This document shows, in pieces, positions 45,705 to 54,362 of a DNA stretch of 64,000 bases. Made by a program: the position numbers and the translations under genes. The stretch covers positions 124,001 through 188,000 of the forward strand of contig NZ_PYXG01000003.1 in NCBI RefSeq assembly GCF_003043945.1. Reading direction: 5' to 3'. The notes beneath the pieces were generated by a model, which saw nothing but the letters and a program-made list of their open reading frames with translations, had not been told where the DNA came from and did no database searches. This DNA is from Prevotella sp. oral taxon 376 (lineage in GTDB: Bacteria; Bacteroidota; Bacteroidia; Bacteroidales; Bacteroidaceae). How positions within the stretch are numbered: the stretch's first letter is position 1; every line of letters starts with the position of its first letter.

Positions 45705-47513
45705 ATGCAGACGAATAGTCATCTCTCGGTGCTGATTCATGAGCAGGCCAAGAAGTATGGAAGCCGTTCAGCTCTTACATTTCGCAGTTTCGGGAGTCTC
45801 AAGTGGAAGGATGTTTCATGGAAGCAGTTCTCCCTGAGAGTCATGCAGGTGAGCAACGCCATGCTCAATCTGGGCATTAAGCCGCAGGAAAACATAGCGG
45901 TGTTCTCTCAGAACTGCGTCCATTATCTCTATACGGATTTTGGAGCCTATGGCATTCGCGCCGTCTCTATCCCTTTCTATGCCACCTGCAGCGAACAGCA
46001 GATACAGTATATGATCAACGACGCACGGGTGCGCTTCCTCTTCGTGGGCGAGCAGGAGCAGTATAACAAGGCCCACCGCATCTTCCCATTGTGCCACACG
46101 CTGGAGCGCATCATCATCTTCGACAGCAGCGTCCGCATCAGTACGCACGACCCTAACGCCCTTTATTTCGAGGATTTTATCCGTCTCGGAGAGGGGCTTC
46201 CGCGGCAAACAGAACTGGAGGCACGCTGGAGAGAGGCTTCCATGGACGACATCTGCAACATCATCTATACGAGCGGGACGACGGGGGAGAGCAAGGGTGT
46301 CGTGCTCACCTACGGGCAGTATCACGCCGCGATGGAGGCAAACCACAAGTGCGTGGCCGTTACGGACAAGGATAGGGTTATCAATTTCCTGCCGTTCGCG
46401 CATATCTTCGAGCGTGGATGGTCCTATTTGGCATTGACCGTGGGCAGCCAGCTCATCATCAATACCTATCCAAAGGAAATCCAGCAGAGCATGCGGGAGA
46501 CCCATCCCACGAGCATGTCATCGGTTCCCCGATTCTGGGAGAAGGTGTATGTGGCCGTGAAGGACCGGATCGACCATGCCAGCGGCTTCCAGCAGAAGAT
46601 GTTCAAGCATGCCCTTGAGGTGGGTCGCAAACACAATATCGAGTATCTTGCCAACGGCAAGCGCCCCCCCTTGGGCCTGGCATTGGAATATAAGGTCATC
46701 AATAGGTCTATCCTCAGTCTGGTGCGCAAGCAACTGGGGCTTGACAATCCAAATATTTTCCCTACGGCCGGAGCGGCTGTTTCGCCGGAGGTAGAAGAGT
46801 TCGTCCACTCTATCGGCATCAATATGATAGTGGGCTACGGCCTTACCGAGAGTCTTGCGACCGTGTCTTGCGACCATAAGGGCGAGACTTACACCATTGG
46901 TTCCGTCGGCCGGCCAATCGAAGGAATACAGATTAAAATCGGCGAGAACGACGAGATTTTGCTCAAAGGACCAACGATTACGAGAGGCTACTACCAGCAC
47001 GATGATATCAATAAGACAGCTTTTGATGCCGAAGGATTCTTCCATACGGGCGATGCGGGCTATATGAGGGATGGCGAATTGTTCCTCACGGAGCGTATCA
47101 AGGACCTTTTCAAGACCTCGAACGGCAAGTATATCGCTCCGCAGATGGTAGAGTCGATGCTACTCGTAGACAAGTATATCGACCAGGTGGCAGTCATTGC
47201 CGACGAGCATAAGTTCGTTTCCGCCCTCATCGTGCCTGAGTTCCGTCTGCTCGAGGAGTACGCCAGGAATGAGGGCATAGGGTTTAAGGATCGTGAAGAC
47301 CTCTGCGCAAGCAAGAAGATCCAGGACATGCTGATGGACCGGATACAGACTCTGCAGCAGTCATTGGCTCCCTATGAGCAGATCAAGCGTATCAGCCTGT
47401 TGCCGCATCACTTTGCCATGGAGACGGGGGAACTTACGAATACGCTGAAATTGAAACGCACGGTCATCTACAAGAACTACAAGGAGGTGATCGATAAGAT
47501 GTATGAAGAATAA
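45705..47513 (+). CDS. Long-chain fatty acid--CoA ligase
   Basis: The protein has 602 residues and belongs to the AMP-binding (ANL) superfamily. The ATP/AMP motif IIYTSGTTGESKGVV and the later VGYGLTESLATVSCD and HTGDAGYMRDGELFL are present, with the hinge region ERIKDLFKTSNGKYI. It would activate long-chain fatty acids to acyl-CoA. A TATCTTTG box at 45673-45680 suggests a promoter. It overlaps prfB by one base (TAATG). Confidence 0.9.
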   Translation: MQTNSHLSVLIHEQAKKYGSRSALTFRSFGSLKWKDVSWKQFSLRVMQVSNAMLNLGIKPQENIAVFSQNCVHYLYTDFGAYGIRAVSIPFYATCSEQQIQYMINDARVRFLFVGEQEQYNKAHRIFPLCHTLERIIIFDSSVRISTHDPNALYFEDFIRLGEGLPRQTELEARWREASMDDICNIIYTSGTTGESKGVVLTYGQYHAAMEANHKCVAVTDKDRVINFLPFAHIFERGWSYLALTVGSQLIINTYPKEIQQSMRETHPTSMSSVPRFWEKVYVAVKDRIDHASGFQQKMFKHALEVGRKHNIEYLANGKRPPLGLALEYKVINRSILSLVRKQLGLDNPNIFPTAGAAVSPEVEEFVHSIGINMIVGYGLTESLATVSCDHKGETYTIGSVGRPIEGIQIKIGENDEILLKGPTITRGYYQHDDINKTAFDAEGFFHTGDAGYMRDGELFLTERIKDLFKTSNGKYIAPQMVESMLLVDKYIDQVAVIADEHKFVSALIVPEFRLLEEYARNEGIGFKDREDLCASKKIQDMLMDRIQTLQQSLAPYEQIKRISLLPHHFAMETGELTNTLKLKRTVIYKNYKEVIDKMYEE

Positions 47514-48637
47514 TGATAACAAGTGATCAGTTGAAAGATGTGCTGGAACGCGCCGAGGCGTTGAACCGCTATCTGGATATCGACCGGAAGAAAGTGGAAT
47601 TCGAAGAGGAGCAGCTTCGCACCCAGGCCCCCGACTTTTGGGAGGATCCCGTCCGCGCCCAGGAGCAGATGAAGAAAGTGAAAGGGATTGAGAAGTGGCT
47701 CGTGGGATATAAAAATGTCCGTCAGTATGCTGACGAACTGCAGCTGGCATTTGATTTCTATAAGGAAGATATGGTGTCGGAAGAGGAGGTGGATGCCGAC
47801 TATGGGAAAGCTATCAAGGCTATAGAAGATCTGGAATTGAGGAATATGTTGCGCCAGCAGGAAGACCCGATGGATGCTGTATTGAAGATTAATTCGGGTG
47901 CTGGCGGCACGGAGAGCCAGGACTGGGCCCAGATGTTGATGCGTATGTATCAGCGTTGGGGGGAGAGCCACGGCTATTCCGTGAAGATAACGGACATCCA
48001 GGAAGGTGATGAGGCCGGCATCAAGAGCGTTACCATGACCTTTGAAGGCGGCGAATATGCTTATGGATACTTGAAGAGCGAGAACGGAGTGCACCGTCTG
48101 GTGCGTGTTTCCCCCTATAATGCGCAGGGCAAGCGGATGACCTCCTTTGCGAGCGTGTTCGTCTCCCCCCTCGTCGACGAGACCATTGAGGTGTATGTAG
48201 ACCCGGCTCGTGTCAGCTGGGATACCTTCCGCTCCAGTGGTGCGGGCGGACAGAATGTGAATAAGGTGGAGTCGGGGGTCCGTCTCCGCTACATGTATCA
48301 GGATCCTGATACCGGCGAGGAAGAGGAAATCCTGATAGAGAATACGGAGACGCGAGACCAGCCCAAGAACAAGGCCAAGGCCATGCTGCTCCTGAAAAGT
48401 CAGCTCTATGACCGGGCGATGCAGAAGCGCTTGGCCGAAAAAGCCAAGATAGAGGCCGGCAAGAAGAAGATTGAATGGGGCAGCCAGATTCGCAGCTATG
48501 TCTTCGACGACCGTCGGGTGAAAGACCATCGCACGAATTTCCAGACCTCGGATGTAGACGGGGTTATGGACGGCAAGATCGACGACTTTATCAAGGCCTA
48601 TCTGATGGAGTTCCCGACGAATGATGATGAAGGTTAG
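47513..48637 (+). CDS. prfB: Peptide chain release factor 2
   Basis: RF2 releases the peptide at UGA and UAA stop codons. The protein has 374 residues. The catalytic GGQ motif is at 245-247 (SSGAGGQNVNK). The stop-codon recognition tripeptide, SPF in E. coli RF2, reads SPY at 200-202. Most bacteria have a programmed frameshift near codon 26; here the equivalent region reads RYLDID in one frame with no UGA, so autoregulation by frameshifting is absent. It overlaps the acyl-CoA ligase stop by one base. Confidence 0.96.
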   Translation: MITSDQLKDVLERAEALNRYLDIDRKKVEFEEEQLRTQAPDFWEDPVRAQEQMKKVKGIEKWLVGYKNVRQYADELQLAFDFYKEDMVSEEEVDADYGKAIKAIEDLELRNMLRQQEDPMDAVLKINSGAGGTESQDWAQMLMRMYQRWGESHGYSVKITDIQEGDEAGIKSVTMTFEGGEYAYGYLKSENGVHRLVRVSPYNAQGKRMTSFASVFVSPLVDETIEVYVDPARVSWDTFRSSGAGGQNVNKVESGVRLRYMYQDPDTGEEEEILIENTETRDQPKNKAKAMLLLKSQLYDRAMQKRLAEKAKIEAGKKKIEWGSQIRSYVFDDRRVKDHRTNFQTSDVDGVMDGKIDDFIKAYLMEFPTNDDEG

Positions 48638-48666
48638 GCAACTGAAAATTTAAAAATAATACGACA

Positions 48667-48807
48667 ATGAGTGAAAGAAGTAAAATCCGTCGCGCTCAGC
48701 GTGAGGCAAGGCAGGAGAAACAAGCCAGAAAGGTGATTATGTGGATAGGTGGCCTTCTGGTTGTATTTGCACTTTGCCTCTTGGTTTATGCAATGGCATT
48801 TATGTGA
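48667..48807 (+). CDS. Small basic membrane protein, 46 residues
   Basis: The gene encodes a basic N terminus (MSERSKIRRAQREARQEKQA, about 22 residues rich in Arg, Lys, Glu and Gln) followed by one membrane helix with WIGGLLVVFALCLLVYA. It lies 29 bp after prfB, and its TGA stop overlaps the ATG of the CYTH gene (TGATG), which suggests coupled translation. No family is recognised. Clear start, good spacing and a conserved-looking domain layout support a real gene. Confidence 0.7.
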   Translation: MSERSKIRRAQREARQEKQARKVIMWIGGLLVVFALCLLVYAMAFM

Positions 48808-49313
48808 TGAGCGGAATGGAGACGGAACGCAAGTTCCTTGTTAAGAAAGGCGACGCGTTTAAACGCGCCGCCTTTTCAAGCAGTCATATCCAGCAAGGAT
48901 ATATTCCTGCCGATGGCGCTACGGTAAGGGTCCGCGTTCGCGACGACAAGGCTTATCTTACCATCAAGGAGCATAGCAGGGATGGGGGCTTGAGCCGCTA
49001 TGAGTTTGAGAAAGAGATCTCGCAGGATGAGGCGGAGCATCTCATGAGGCTGTGCAAGGGTGGCAGAATAGACAAGCGTCGCTATCTGGTGAAAAGCGAA
49101 GACGGCACCCACACTTTTGAGGTGGATGAGTTCTATGGCGACAACGAGGGCCTCGTGATGGCCGAAGTGGAGCTGAAAGACGAGGCGGAAGCGTTTAAAA
49201 AGCCCGATTTCATCGGTCAGGAAGTTACGGGTGACCGCAGGTTCTACAATTCCTCGCTGCTTCGATATCCTTTCATCCTTTGGAAAAACACCTTGCCAGA
49301 AGAATACCGATAG
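48807..49313 (+). CDS. CYTH domain protein (triphosphate tunnel metalloenzyme)
   Basis: The protein has 168 residues. The CYTH signature ExExK appears as METERKFLVK at residues 4-13. Further charged beta strands (VRVRVRDDKAYLTIKEHSRD, YEFEKEIS and FEVDEFYG) line the tunnel. Members hydrolyse inorganic triphosphate or other phosphate esters; the substrate here is unknown. The start at 48807 overlaps the small membrane protein's stop. The 3' end overlaps the convergent VanZ-like gene by 41 bp. Confidence 0.88.
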   Translation: MSGMETERKFLVKKGDAFKRAAFSSSHIQQGYIPADGATVRVRVRDDKAYLTIKEHSRDGGLSRYEFEKEISQDEAEHLMRLCKGGRIDKRRYLVKSEDGTHTFEVDEFYGDNEGLVMAEVELKDEAEAFKKPDFIGQEVTGDRRFYNSSLLRYPFILWKNTLPEEYR

Positions 49314-49665
49314 CCTGTCCGAGGGCTACTCCGATCACATCTGCCAGAAAGTCGATCCATTCTCCGCTTCTGGCGCCGTTCGTGCAAGTGGCCTGAACGA
49401 TTTCAACGAGGCCTCCCATGAGGATGGGGGCAAGCAAAGCGGGCAGCCATATCTTCTTTCGGTCGACATGATGGTGGGTCTTGAGGTGTTCTGCCCATAT
49501 CACAACGCATAGTCCACCGTACATGATTAAATGTGTCCATTTGTCCACCAGTCTGACATGGCTTAGCGGATTTTCGGGCATAGGGATAAGGCAAAGTATC
49601 CAGATGACCACGATCATCAGGCACGAAAAAGGATATTTGATGAGTAAATGGTGCAGGTGAGACAT
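49273..49665 (-). CDS. VanZ-like family membrane protein
   Basis: The protein has 130 residues and about four membrane helices. The motif DKWTHLIMYGGLCVVIW and the later EIVQATCTNGARSGEWID with DFLADVIGVALGQAIG match the VanZ-like family. Some VanZ proteins affect teicoplanin sensitivity, but most chromosomal ones have unknown function. The start at 49665 is chosen because the longer frame upstream overlaps the next promoter. It overlaps the convergent CYTH gene by 41 bp and has a likely promoter at 49686-49716. Confidence 0.85.
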   Translation of the reverse strand: MSHLHHLLIKYPFSCLMIVVIWILCLIPMPENPLSHVRLVDKWTHLIMYGGLCVVIWAEHLKTHHHVDRKKIWLPALLAPILMGGLVEIVQATCTNGARSGEWIDFLADVIGVALGQAIGILLARCFSKG

Positions 49666-49685
49666 TTTTACTTTCAGTTTTGGTG

Positions 49686-49716
49686 CAAAGATAAATATTT
49701 TTTTATACTTTTGCAA
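49686..49716 (-). promoter_or_regulatory. Predicted promoter of the VanZ-like gene, overlapping a divergent one
   Basis: On the minus strand TTG at 49716-49714, a 20-bp spacer and TATCTTTG at 49693-49686 fit the consensus. On the plus strand TACTTTTG at 49706-49713 could serve the NSS transporter, so the two promoters overlap. Confidence 0.5.
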
Positions 49717-49740
49717 CAAACTGAATTGAATCTTGTTAGT

Positions 49741-51099
49741 ATGTCTGAGAAACGAAATATTTTTGGAAGTAAAGTCGGAATGATACTTGCTACTGCCGGA
49801 GGTGCTGTCGGACTGGGAAATGTCTGGCGGTTTCCTTATATGGCGGGAGAAAATGGCGGCGCGGCCTTCATGGTGATTTATCTGGGTTGCGTGCTGTTGC
49901 TGGGTGTCCCGTGTATGTTGTCTGAGTTTATAATCGGGCGCCATGGAGCATCCAATACATTCCGGGCTTATTCGGAGGTTGGAAACGGAAGCGCGTGGAA
50001 ATATGTTGGTTTTTTGGGCGTTCTCACAGGTTTTCTGATTACGGGATACTATGCCGTGGTATCAGGATGGTGTCTTCAGTATGTCTATGCGTCGCTTTCA
50101 GGCGAGTTGCAGGGCGACGCCACCTATGTAACCCGTTATTTCCAGGAGTTCTCTCAGAATCCCATTCGTCCGGTATTCTGGACGATTGTCATCCTGCTGA
50201 CAACCCATTTCGTCATTGTTCATGGTGTCCGTAAGGGCATAGAACGCTTCTCCAAGGCGATGATGCCCGCTTTGTCTGTCTTGCTGATAATTATCGTGAT
50301 AGCGTCTTGTCTGCTTCCAAATGGCTGGAAAGGCATGGAATTTTTCCTTCTGCCCGACTTCTCGAAGGTAGACAGCGGCGTTTTCCTGGGTGCTTTGGGC
50401 CAGTCGTTCTATTCTCTGAGCATTGCCATGGGCTGTATCTGCACCTATGCGTCCTACTTTAGCCGCCAGACCAACCTGTTGAAATCGGCAGTCCAAGTAT
50501 CGTTAATCGACACCTTGATTGCCATTATGGCAGGTCTGATTATCTTTCCGTCGGCCTTCTCCGTCGGCGCGAATCCCGACAGCGGCCCTTCTCTGGTGTT
50601 CATTACCCTGCCGAATGTGTTTAATCAGGCCTTTTCGAGCGCTCCTTTCATAGGGTGGCTCGTGGCTCTGATGTTCTATGCGCTGCTCTCTCTGGCGGCC
50701 CTGACCTCTCTGGTATCGCTCCATGAGGTGAGTACGGCGTTTTTCTATGAGGAGTTGCACATCTCCCGAAAGAGAGGAGCCGTTATCGTTACGGTCGCCA
50801 CCTGCATCATCGGTGCATTCTGCTCGTTGTCGCTCGGGGCGGTAAAGGAGCTGGAGGTAGCCGGGCTTCCTCTGTTTGATCTCTTCGATTTTGTAACCGG
50901 ACAGATATTCCTTCCCTTGGGAGGATTCCTCACCTGCGTCTTCGTAGGTTGGTATGTGCCGAAGAAGTTGCTGCATGAGGAGTTTACGAACTGGAACACC
51001 TTGTCCGGCAGATGCTTTGGCGCCTATCTCTTTCTGGTGCGGTATGTATGCCCTGTGGCGATTCTGGCGATTTTCCTTCATCAGCTCGAGGTGATTTAA
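49741..51099 (+). CDS. Sodium-dependent transporter, NSS (neurotransmitter:sodium symporter) family
   Basis: The protein has 452 residues and about 11 membrane helices. The N-terminal signature NVWRFPYMAGENGGAAF, with its preceding GGAVGLGN, is the sodium- and substrate-binding core of NSS transporters. TM6-like SFYSLSIAMGCICTYASYF and TM8-like segments follow. Members import amino acids with sodium. The start at 49741 gives the expected N terminus (MSEKRNIFGSKVGMI). A relic of a second copy follows directly. Confidence 0.92.
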   Translation: MSEKRNIFGSKVGMILATAGGAVGLGNVWRFPYMAGENGGAAFMVIYLGCVLLLGVPCMLSEFIIGRHGASNTFRAYSEVGNGSAWKYVGFLGVLTGFLITGYYAVVSGWCLQYVYASLSGELQGDATYVTRYFQEFSQNPIRPVFWTIVILLTTHFVIVHGVRKGIERFSKAMMPALSVLLIIIVIASCLLPNGWKGMEFFLLPDFSKVDSGVFLGALGQSFYSLSIAMGCICTYASYFSRQTNLLKSAVQVSLIDTLIAIMAGLIIFPSAFSVGANPDSGPSLVFITLPNVFNQAFSSAPFIGWLVALMFYALLSLAALTSLVSLHEVSTAFFYEELHISRKRGAVIVTVATCIIGAFCSLSLGAVKELEVAGLPLFDLFDFVTGQIFLPLGGFLTCVFVGWYVPKKLLHEEFTNWNTLSGRCFGAYLFLVRYVCPVAILAIFLHQLEVI

Positions 51100-51110
51100 A
51101 TGTGTGAGAG

Positions 51111-51359
51111 ATGGCAGTCGAGCGGGGCAGTCTTCAAACAAAGATAGGTGTAACGCCGGTACCGGCTGTGCTTACTTCTGCGATTTCGACGCGTGAAGTC
51201 GGCACCGCCTTCTTCTATGAAGAGCTGCATACGGCGCATCGGAAGGGTGCGTGGATTGAAATGCTTGCCTGCATGTTGCCGGATATTGTCTCTGTTTTAT
51301 CGGTCGGGGCATACGCAAATCTTCGGCTTTTCGGGAGGCCGACATCTAAAATAGTGTAA
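51111..51359 (+). pseudogene. Relic of a second NSS transporter gene
   Basis: This open frame of 82 codons is related to a part of the neighbouring transporter: VGTAFFYEELHTAHRKGA against VSTAFFYEELHISRKRGA, with further matches in SLSLGA/VLSVGA and GLP/GRP. Only this segment (about codons 17-78) is recognisable, and no transporter sequence flanks it. It is diverged at the DNA level, so it is an old remnant of a tandem duplicate and not a recent copy. A retained small peptide is possible but unlikely. Confidence 0.7.
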
Positions 51360-51361
51360 CC

Positions 51362-52273
51362 ATGAGGTTCAAGGAATTCTTCTATTTCTCAAAGTCAGAC
51401 CGGTCGGCATTGCTTGTGTTGTTGGCCGTGGGTATCTTTGCGTTCTTGATGATCTATGGCATCGGACGACTGAATGACAAAACCGATCTTGTATCTGAAG
51501 ATAGCCTGAATCTGCGGAAAACGCCCATTTCATCGAGAGAAATCCCCCGGAAACAGGGGACACAATATTATTATGCCGACCAGGAGCGGAAGGTGGAACG
51601 ATTCTCTTTCGACCCGAATACCGCCGACAGCACCCGGCTTCTTCGCCTCGGACTGCAGTCTTGGCAAGTGCGTGCTATTTACCACTATCGGGCCAAGGGG
51701 GGAATCTTCCGCAAGAAGACCGATTTTGCCCGCCTTTACGGGCTTACGGTGAAGCAATATAGGGAGTTGGAGCCTTACATCAAGATTTCTTCCGATTATC
51801 TTCCCGCGGCGGAAGTTTATGCGGAAAAGAATAAAAAATCTCCATTTCATCGAGATTCTGTCCGATATCAAGAGAAGCTTATGCCCACTGAGCGTATCCT
51901 CTTGAACCGTGCCGACACCTCGCAACTGAAGAAGGTGCCGGGCATTGGGAGCTATTTTGCCCGTCAGGTGGTGAGCTACAGGAATCGGCTGGGTGGCTTC
52001 TATAGTCTTGACCAGCTTTCCGAGATTGACGATTTCCCGATGGAATCGATAAAATATATGATCCTCGACGCCGAAAACATCAGGAAGATAAACCTCAACA
52101 CACTTACCTTGAACCAGTTGAAACGACATCCTTACATCAATTTCTATCAAGCCCGGGAAATCTGCGACTACCGACGGCTGAAAGGTTCTTTGCGCAGTCT
52201 GGACGATTTGCGGCTGCTGAAGGACTTTCCCCAAGAAGCCATTGAGAGGCTTCGTCCCTATGTAGAGTTCTGA
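51362..52273 (+). CDS. Membrane protein with repeated helix-hairpin-helix (ComEA-like) motifs
   Basis: The protein has 303 residues. A membrane helix lies at about 17-35 (LLVLLAVGIFAFLMIYGIG). Three helix-hairpin-helix units follow: near 85-135 (FDPNTADSTRLLRLGLQSWQ), 180-225 (LNRADTSQLKKVPGIGSYFA) and 240-303 (KINLNTLTLNQLKRHPYINF). The organisation resembles ComEA, the DNA receptor of natural transformation, but in an anchored, multi-unit form common in Bacteroidota. DNA binding at the envelope is inferred. A strong hairpin follows at 52328-52366. Confidence 0.85.
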   Translation: MRFKEFFYFSKSDRSALLVLLAVGIFAFLMIYGIGRLNDKTDLVSEDSLNLRKTPISSREIPRKQGTQYYYADQERKVERFSFDPNTADSTRLLRLGLQSWQVRAIYHYRAKGGIFRKKTDFARLYGLTVKQYRELEPYIKISSDYLPAAEVYAEKNKKSPFHRDSVRYQEKLMPTERILLNRADTSQLKKVPGIGSYFARQVVSYRNRLGGFYSLDQLSEIDDFPMESIKYMILDAENIRKINLNTLTLNQLKRHPYINFYQAREICDYRRLKGSLRSLDDLRLLKDFPQEAIERLRPYVEF

Positions 52274-52327
52274 ATTTCGGTGGCTCCTTATTGCCTGAGC
52301 GGATGCGGGCAGCGACCTTCTGGAGAG

Positions 52328-52366
52328 TAAAATAGCCTGTTTTACTGACTAAAACAGGCTATTTTA
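52328..52366 (+). terminator. Long perfect hairpin after the helix-hairpin-helix gene
   Basis: Arms of 17 bp (52328-52344 and 52350-52366) with a 5-nt loop form a strong stem built on AAAACAGGCTATTTT. A third copy of the arm (GAAACAGGCTGTTTTAC) follows at 52373-52389 and could form an alternative hairpin. Confidence 0.75.
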
Positions 52367-52509
52367 GTGACTGAAACAGGCTGTTTTACTTTTCTGTAAG
52401 TTCCCGGAAGGGTAAGGAGAAGCTGCGCGGACCTTGATGTGTGTCGGCTGCCGGTGATGGAAAGGATCGTCGTCGTTCTTGTAATCTTGCAAAAAATTGA
52501 TGGTAAAAA

Positions 52510-52540
52510 TTTGTCGGAACTGATAAAATTCGTATTTTTG
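52510..52540 (+). promoter_or_regulatory. Predicted promoter of the ECF sigma gene
   Basis: TTTG at 52510-52513, a 19-bp spacer and TATTTTTG at 52533-52540 match the Bacteroidota consensus exactly, 54 bp before the start codon. Confidence 0.8.
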
Positions 52541-52594
52541 CACAGATTTAGACGCTAACTTAATTTTAGACAGGGGGATGATACCGAGTGTGTG

Positions 52595-53167
52595 ATGGAT
52601 GTGAGCATTTCCGATAAAATTATTCTGTCGGCGCTGAGCCAGGGGAATGAGGAGGCTTTCGACATGATTTTCGAGCAGCTGTATGCGAAGATGAAGGACT
52701 TTGCGACCCGTCTTTGTGGCAGTGAGTGCGATGCGGAGAACATCGTGCAGGATATTTTCATGCAACTCTGGATCAATCGCGAGAACCTCGTGGATGTAGA
52801 TAATCTCGACGGCTATGTGTTCATGATGGTGCGAAATGCCGGCCTGAATTTTCTCAGGAAATCGCTCCGCTACGAGTCGGTGCATTTAGAGGACACCTTG
52901 CAGATGGTCGAAGAGGAGTCTGCGGGAGACACCTTATATTATAAGGAGCTGGAGGCAATCATCGAACAGGAAATCGACAAGATGCCGTCTCAGCGACGCG
53001 TGGTCTTCTCCATGAGCCGTATCGAAGGACTCTCAAATGCCGAGATTGCCGAGAAACTCGGCATCAGCAAGCGCACGGTGGAATCTCATATTTCGCTTGC
53101 GCTACGCGATCTCAGGAAAGTAATGCCCTTCATGTCGCTGCTGGCATTACTTGCCATGATGAAATGA
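52595..53167 (+). CDS. ECF RNA polymerase sigma factor
   Basis: The protein has 190 residues, a small sigma-70 of the Bacteroidota ECF expansion group. Region 2 includes DAENIVQDIFMQLWINRENL, and region 4 ends with MSRIEGLSNAEIAEKLGISK and KRTVESHISLALRDLRKVMP. It should direct transcription of the SusC-SusD operon when released by the anti-sigma factor encoded downstream. ATG 52595 is preferred over the GTG at 52592. A consensus promoter lies at 52510-52540. Confidence 0.93.
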   Translation: MDVSISDKIILSALSQGNEEAFDMIFEQLYAKMKDFATRLCGSECDAENIVQDIFMQLWINRENLVDVDNLDGYVFMMVRNAGLNFLRKSLRYESVHLEDTLQMVEEESAGDTLYYKELEAIIEQEIDKMPSQRRVVFSMSRIEGLSNAEIAEKLGISKRTVESHISLALRDLRKVMPFMSLLALLAMMK

Positions 53168-53283
53168 AGTGCCCTGTAGGTTGTCGCCGAAGTTCCAAAA
53201 ACTACCTTTAACTTATCTTAACTCTTCTTGGTTGCGTGCAGAGGTTCGCAATTGTGTCTTTATAGTATAATCTTAAACCATTT

Positions 53284-54288
53284 ATGAACCTAACAGATCT
53301 TACCCATATCATCAGGGATTACTTTGACGGAATAACGCCAAAGAGCTATTCCGAGCGCATTAAGCGGTGGCTTCTGAGCGAATCGCAGAAGGATGAGAAA
53401 GCCGCGGTGATGAAGCAGATATGGGATGGTTTGGCGCCCGAAGAGGTTGATGTGGCGGGTGCCTTGCGCACATTCCGCGAGAATCGCCATGAGTATGAAT
53501 GGGGTTTGCATCGCAGAAGTCGCTTTGTCAAGGCCTTTCGTTGGGCTGCCGTATTGGCGCTTCCGATAATAGGGGCCGTCGCGGCGTGGGTGTATTCAGG
53601 AAAGTATTACGAGCGCAAGCAGTTGGTGGAGTTCTATGTCCCGGAGGGAAAGATAGACTCACTGATGCTTTCCGATGGCACGAAGGTAATCGTAAATTCG
53701 AAAACTACGATCCTGTATCCTTCCGTGTTCAATACCCATGGCGGCCAGCGTGATGTGTTCCTCTTAGGCGAGGCCCACTTCGAGGTGGCCAAAGATACCA
53801 AGCGGCCCTTTGTCGTGCACTCGGGGAAGTTGAATATCCAGGTGCTCGGCACCCAGTTTAATGTCAAGGCTTATTCCGATGAAGACCTTATAACGACGAC
53901 TCTTGAAGAAGGGAGCGTGAAGCTGTATGACGACAACTACAGCGAGACGATGAAGCCCAACGAGCAGATCGTCTACAGTCGCAATGAGGGTCGCATGGCG
54001 AAACATGTTGTAAGGGTCAGGGATTTCAATTACTGGATGCTCGGAAACATGGTATTCAAGGACCAGACCCTGCGCAGGATCCTCAACGATCTGGGTAGTC
54101 GCTATGAGGTGGACTTTATGATCGATTCTTCTATAGACCTTGACCAGAAGTTCACCATGAACTTCACAGCCAAGGAAACCATCGACGATGTGCTCGAGGT
54201 TCTTGTCCGACTGAAAAAGAATTTGAAATATCATAAAAATGGTCAAACAATAAAGCTCTTCAAGAGTAGAAAGGAGGACTCTCAATAA
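53284..54288 (+). CDS. FecR family anti-sigma factor
   Basis: The protein has 334 residues: an N-terminal cytoplasmic region with LTDLTHIIRDYFDGITPKSY, a membrane helix (about 84-102, AVLALPIIGAVAAWVYSG) and a periplasmic FecR domain with FYVPEGKIDSLMLSDGTKV. The C-terminal domain (about 240-330) fits the DUF4974 part of Bacteroidota FecR proteins (FTMNFTAKETIDDVLEVLV). It probably holds the sigma factor until the SusC STN domain signals substrate. The gap to the sigma gene is 116 bp. Confidence 0.92.
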   Translation: MNLTDLTHIIRDYFDGITPKSYSERIKRWLLSESQKDEKAAVMKQIWDGLAPEEVDVAGALRTFRENRHEYEWGLHRRSRFVKAFRWAAVLALPIIGAVAAWVYSGKYYERKQLVEFYVPEGKIDSLMLSDGTKVIVNSKTTILYPSVFNTHGGQRDVFLLGEAHFEVAKDTKRPFVVHSGKLNIQVLGTQFNVKAYSDEDLITTTLEEGSVKLYDDNYSETMKPNEQIVYSRNEGRMAKHVVRVRDFNYWMLGNMVFKDQTLRRILNDLGSRYEVDFMIDSSIDLDQKFTMNFTAKETIDDVLEVLVRLKKNLKYHKNGQTIKLFKSRKEDSQ

Positions 54289-54362
54289 AACACTACAGCA
54301 TTTTTGACAATCAAACCTAAACTATTAGTGAACTCAACTAACTTTATTCTCATACAAATGTT

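Noticed and set aside
47560..47600. Programmed frameshift site in prfB
   Set aside because: No in-frame UGA exists; the region reads through as RYLDID, so no frameshift is needed.
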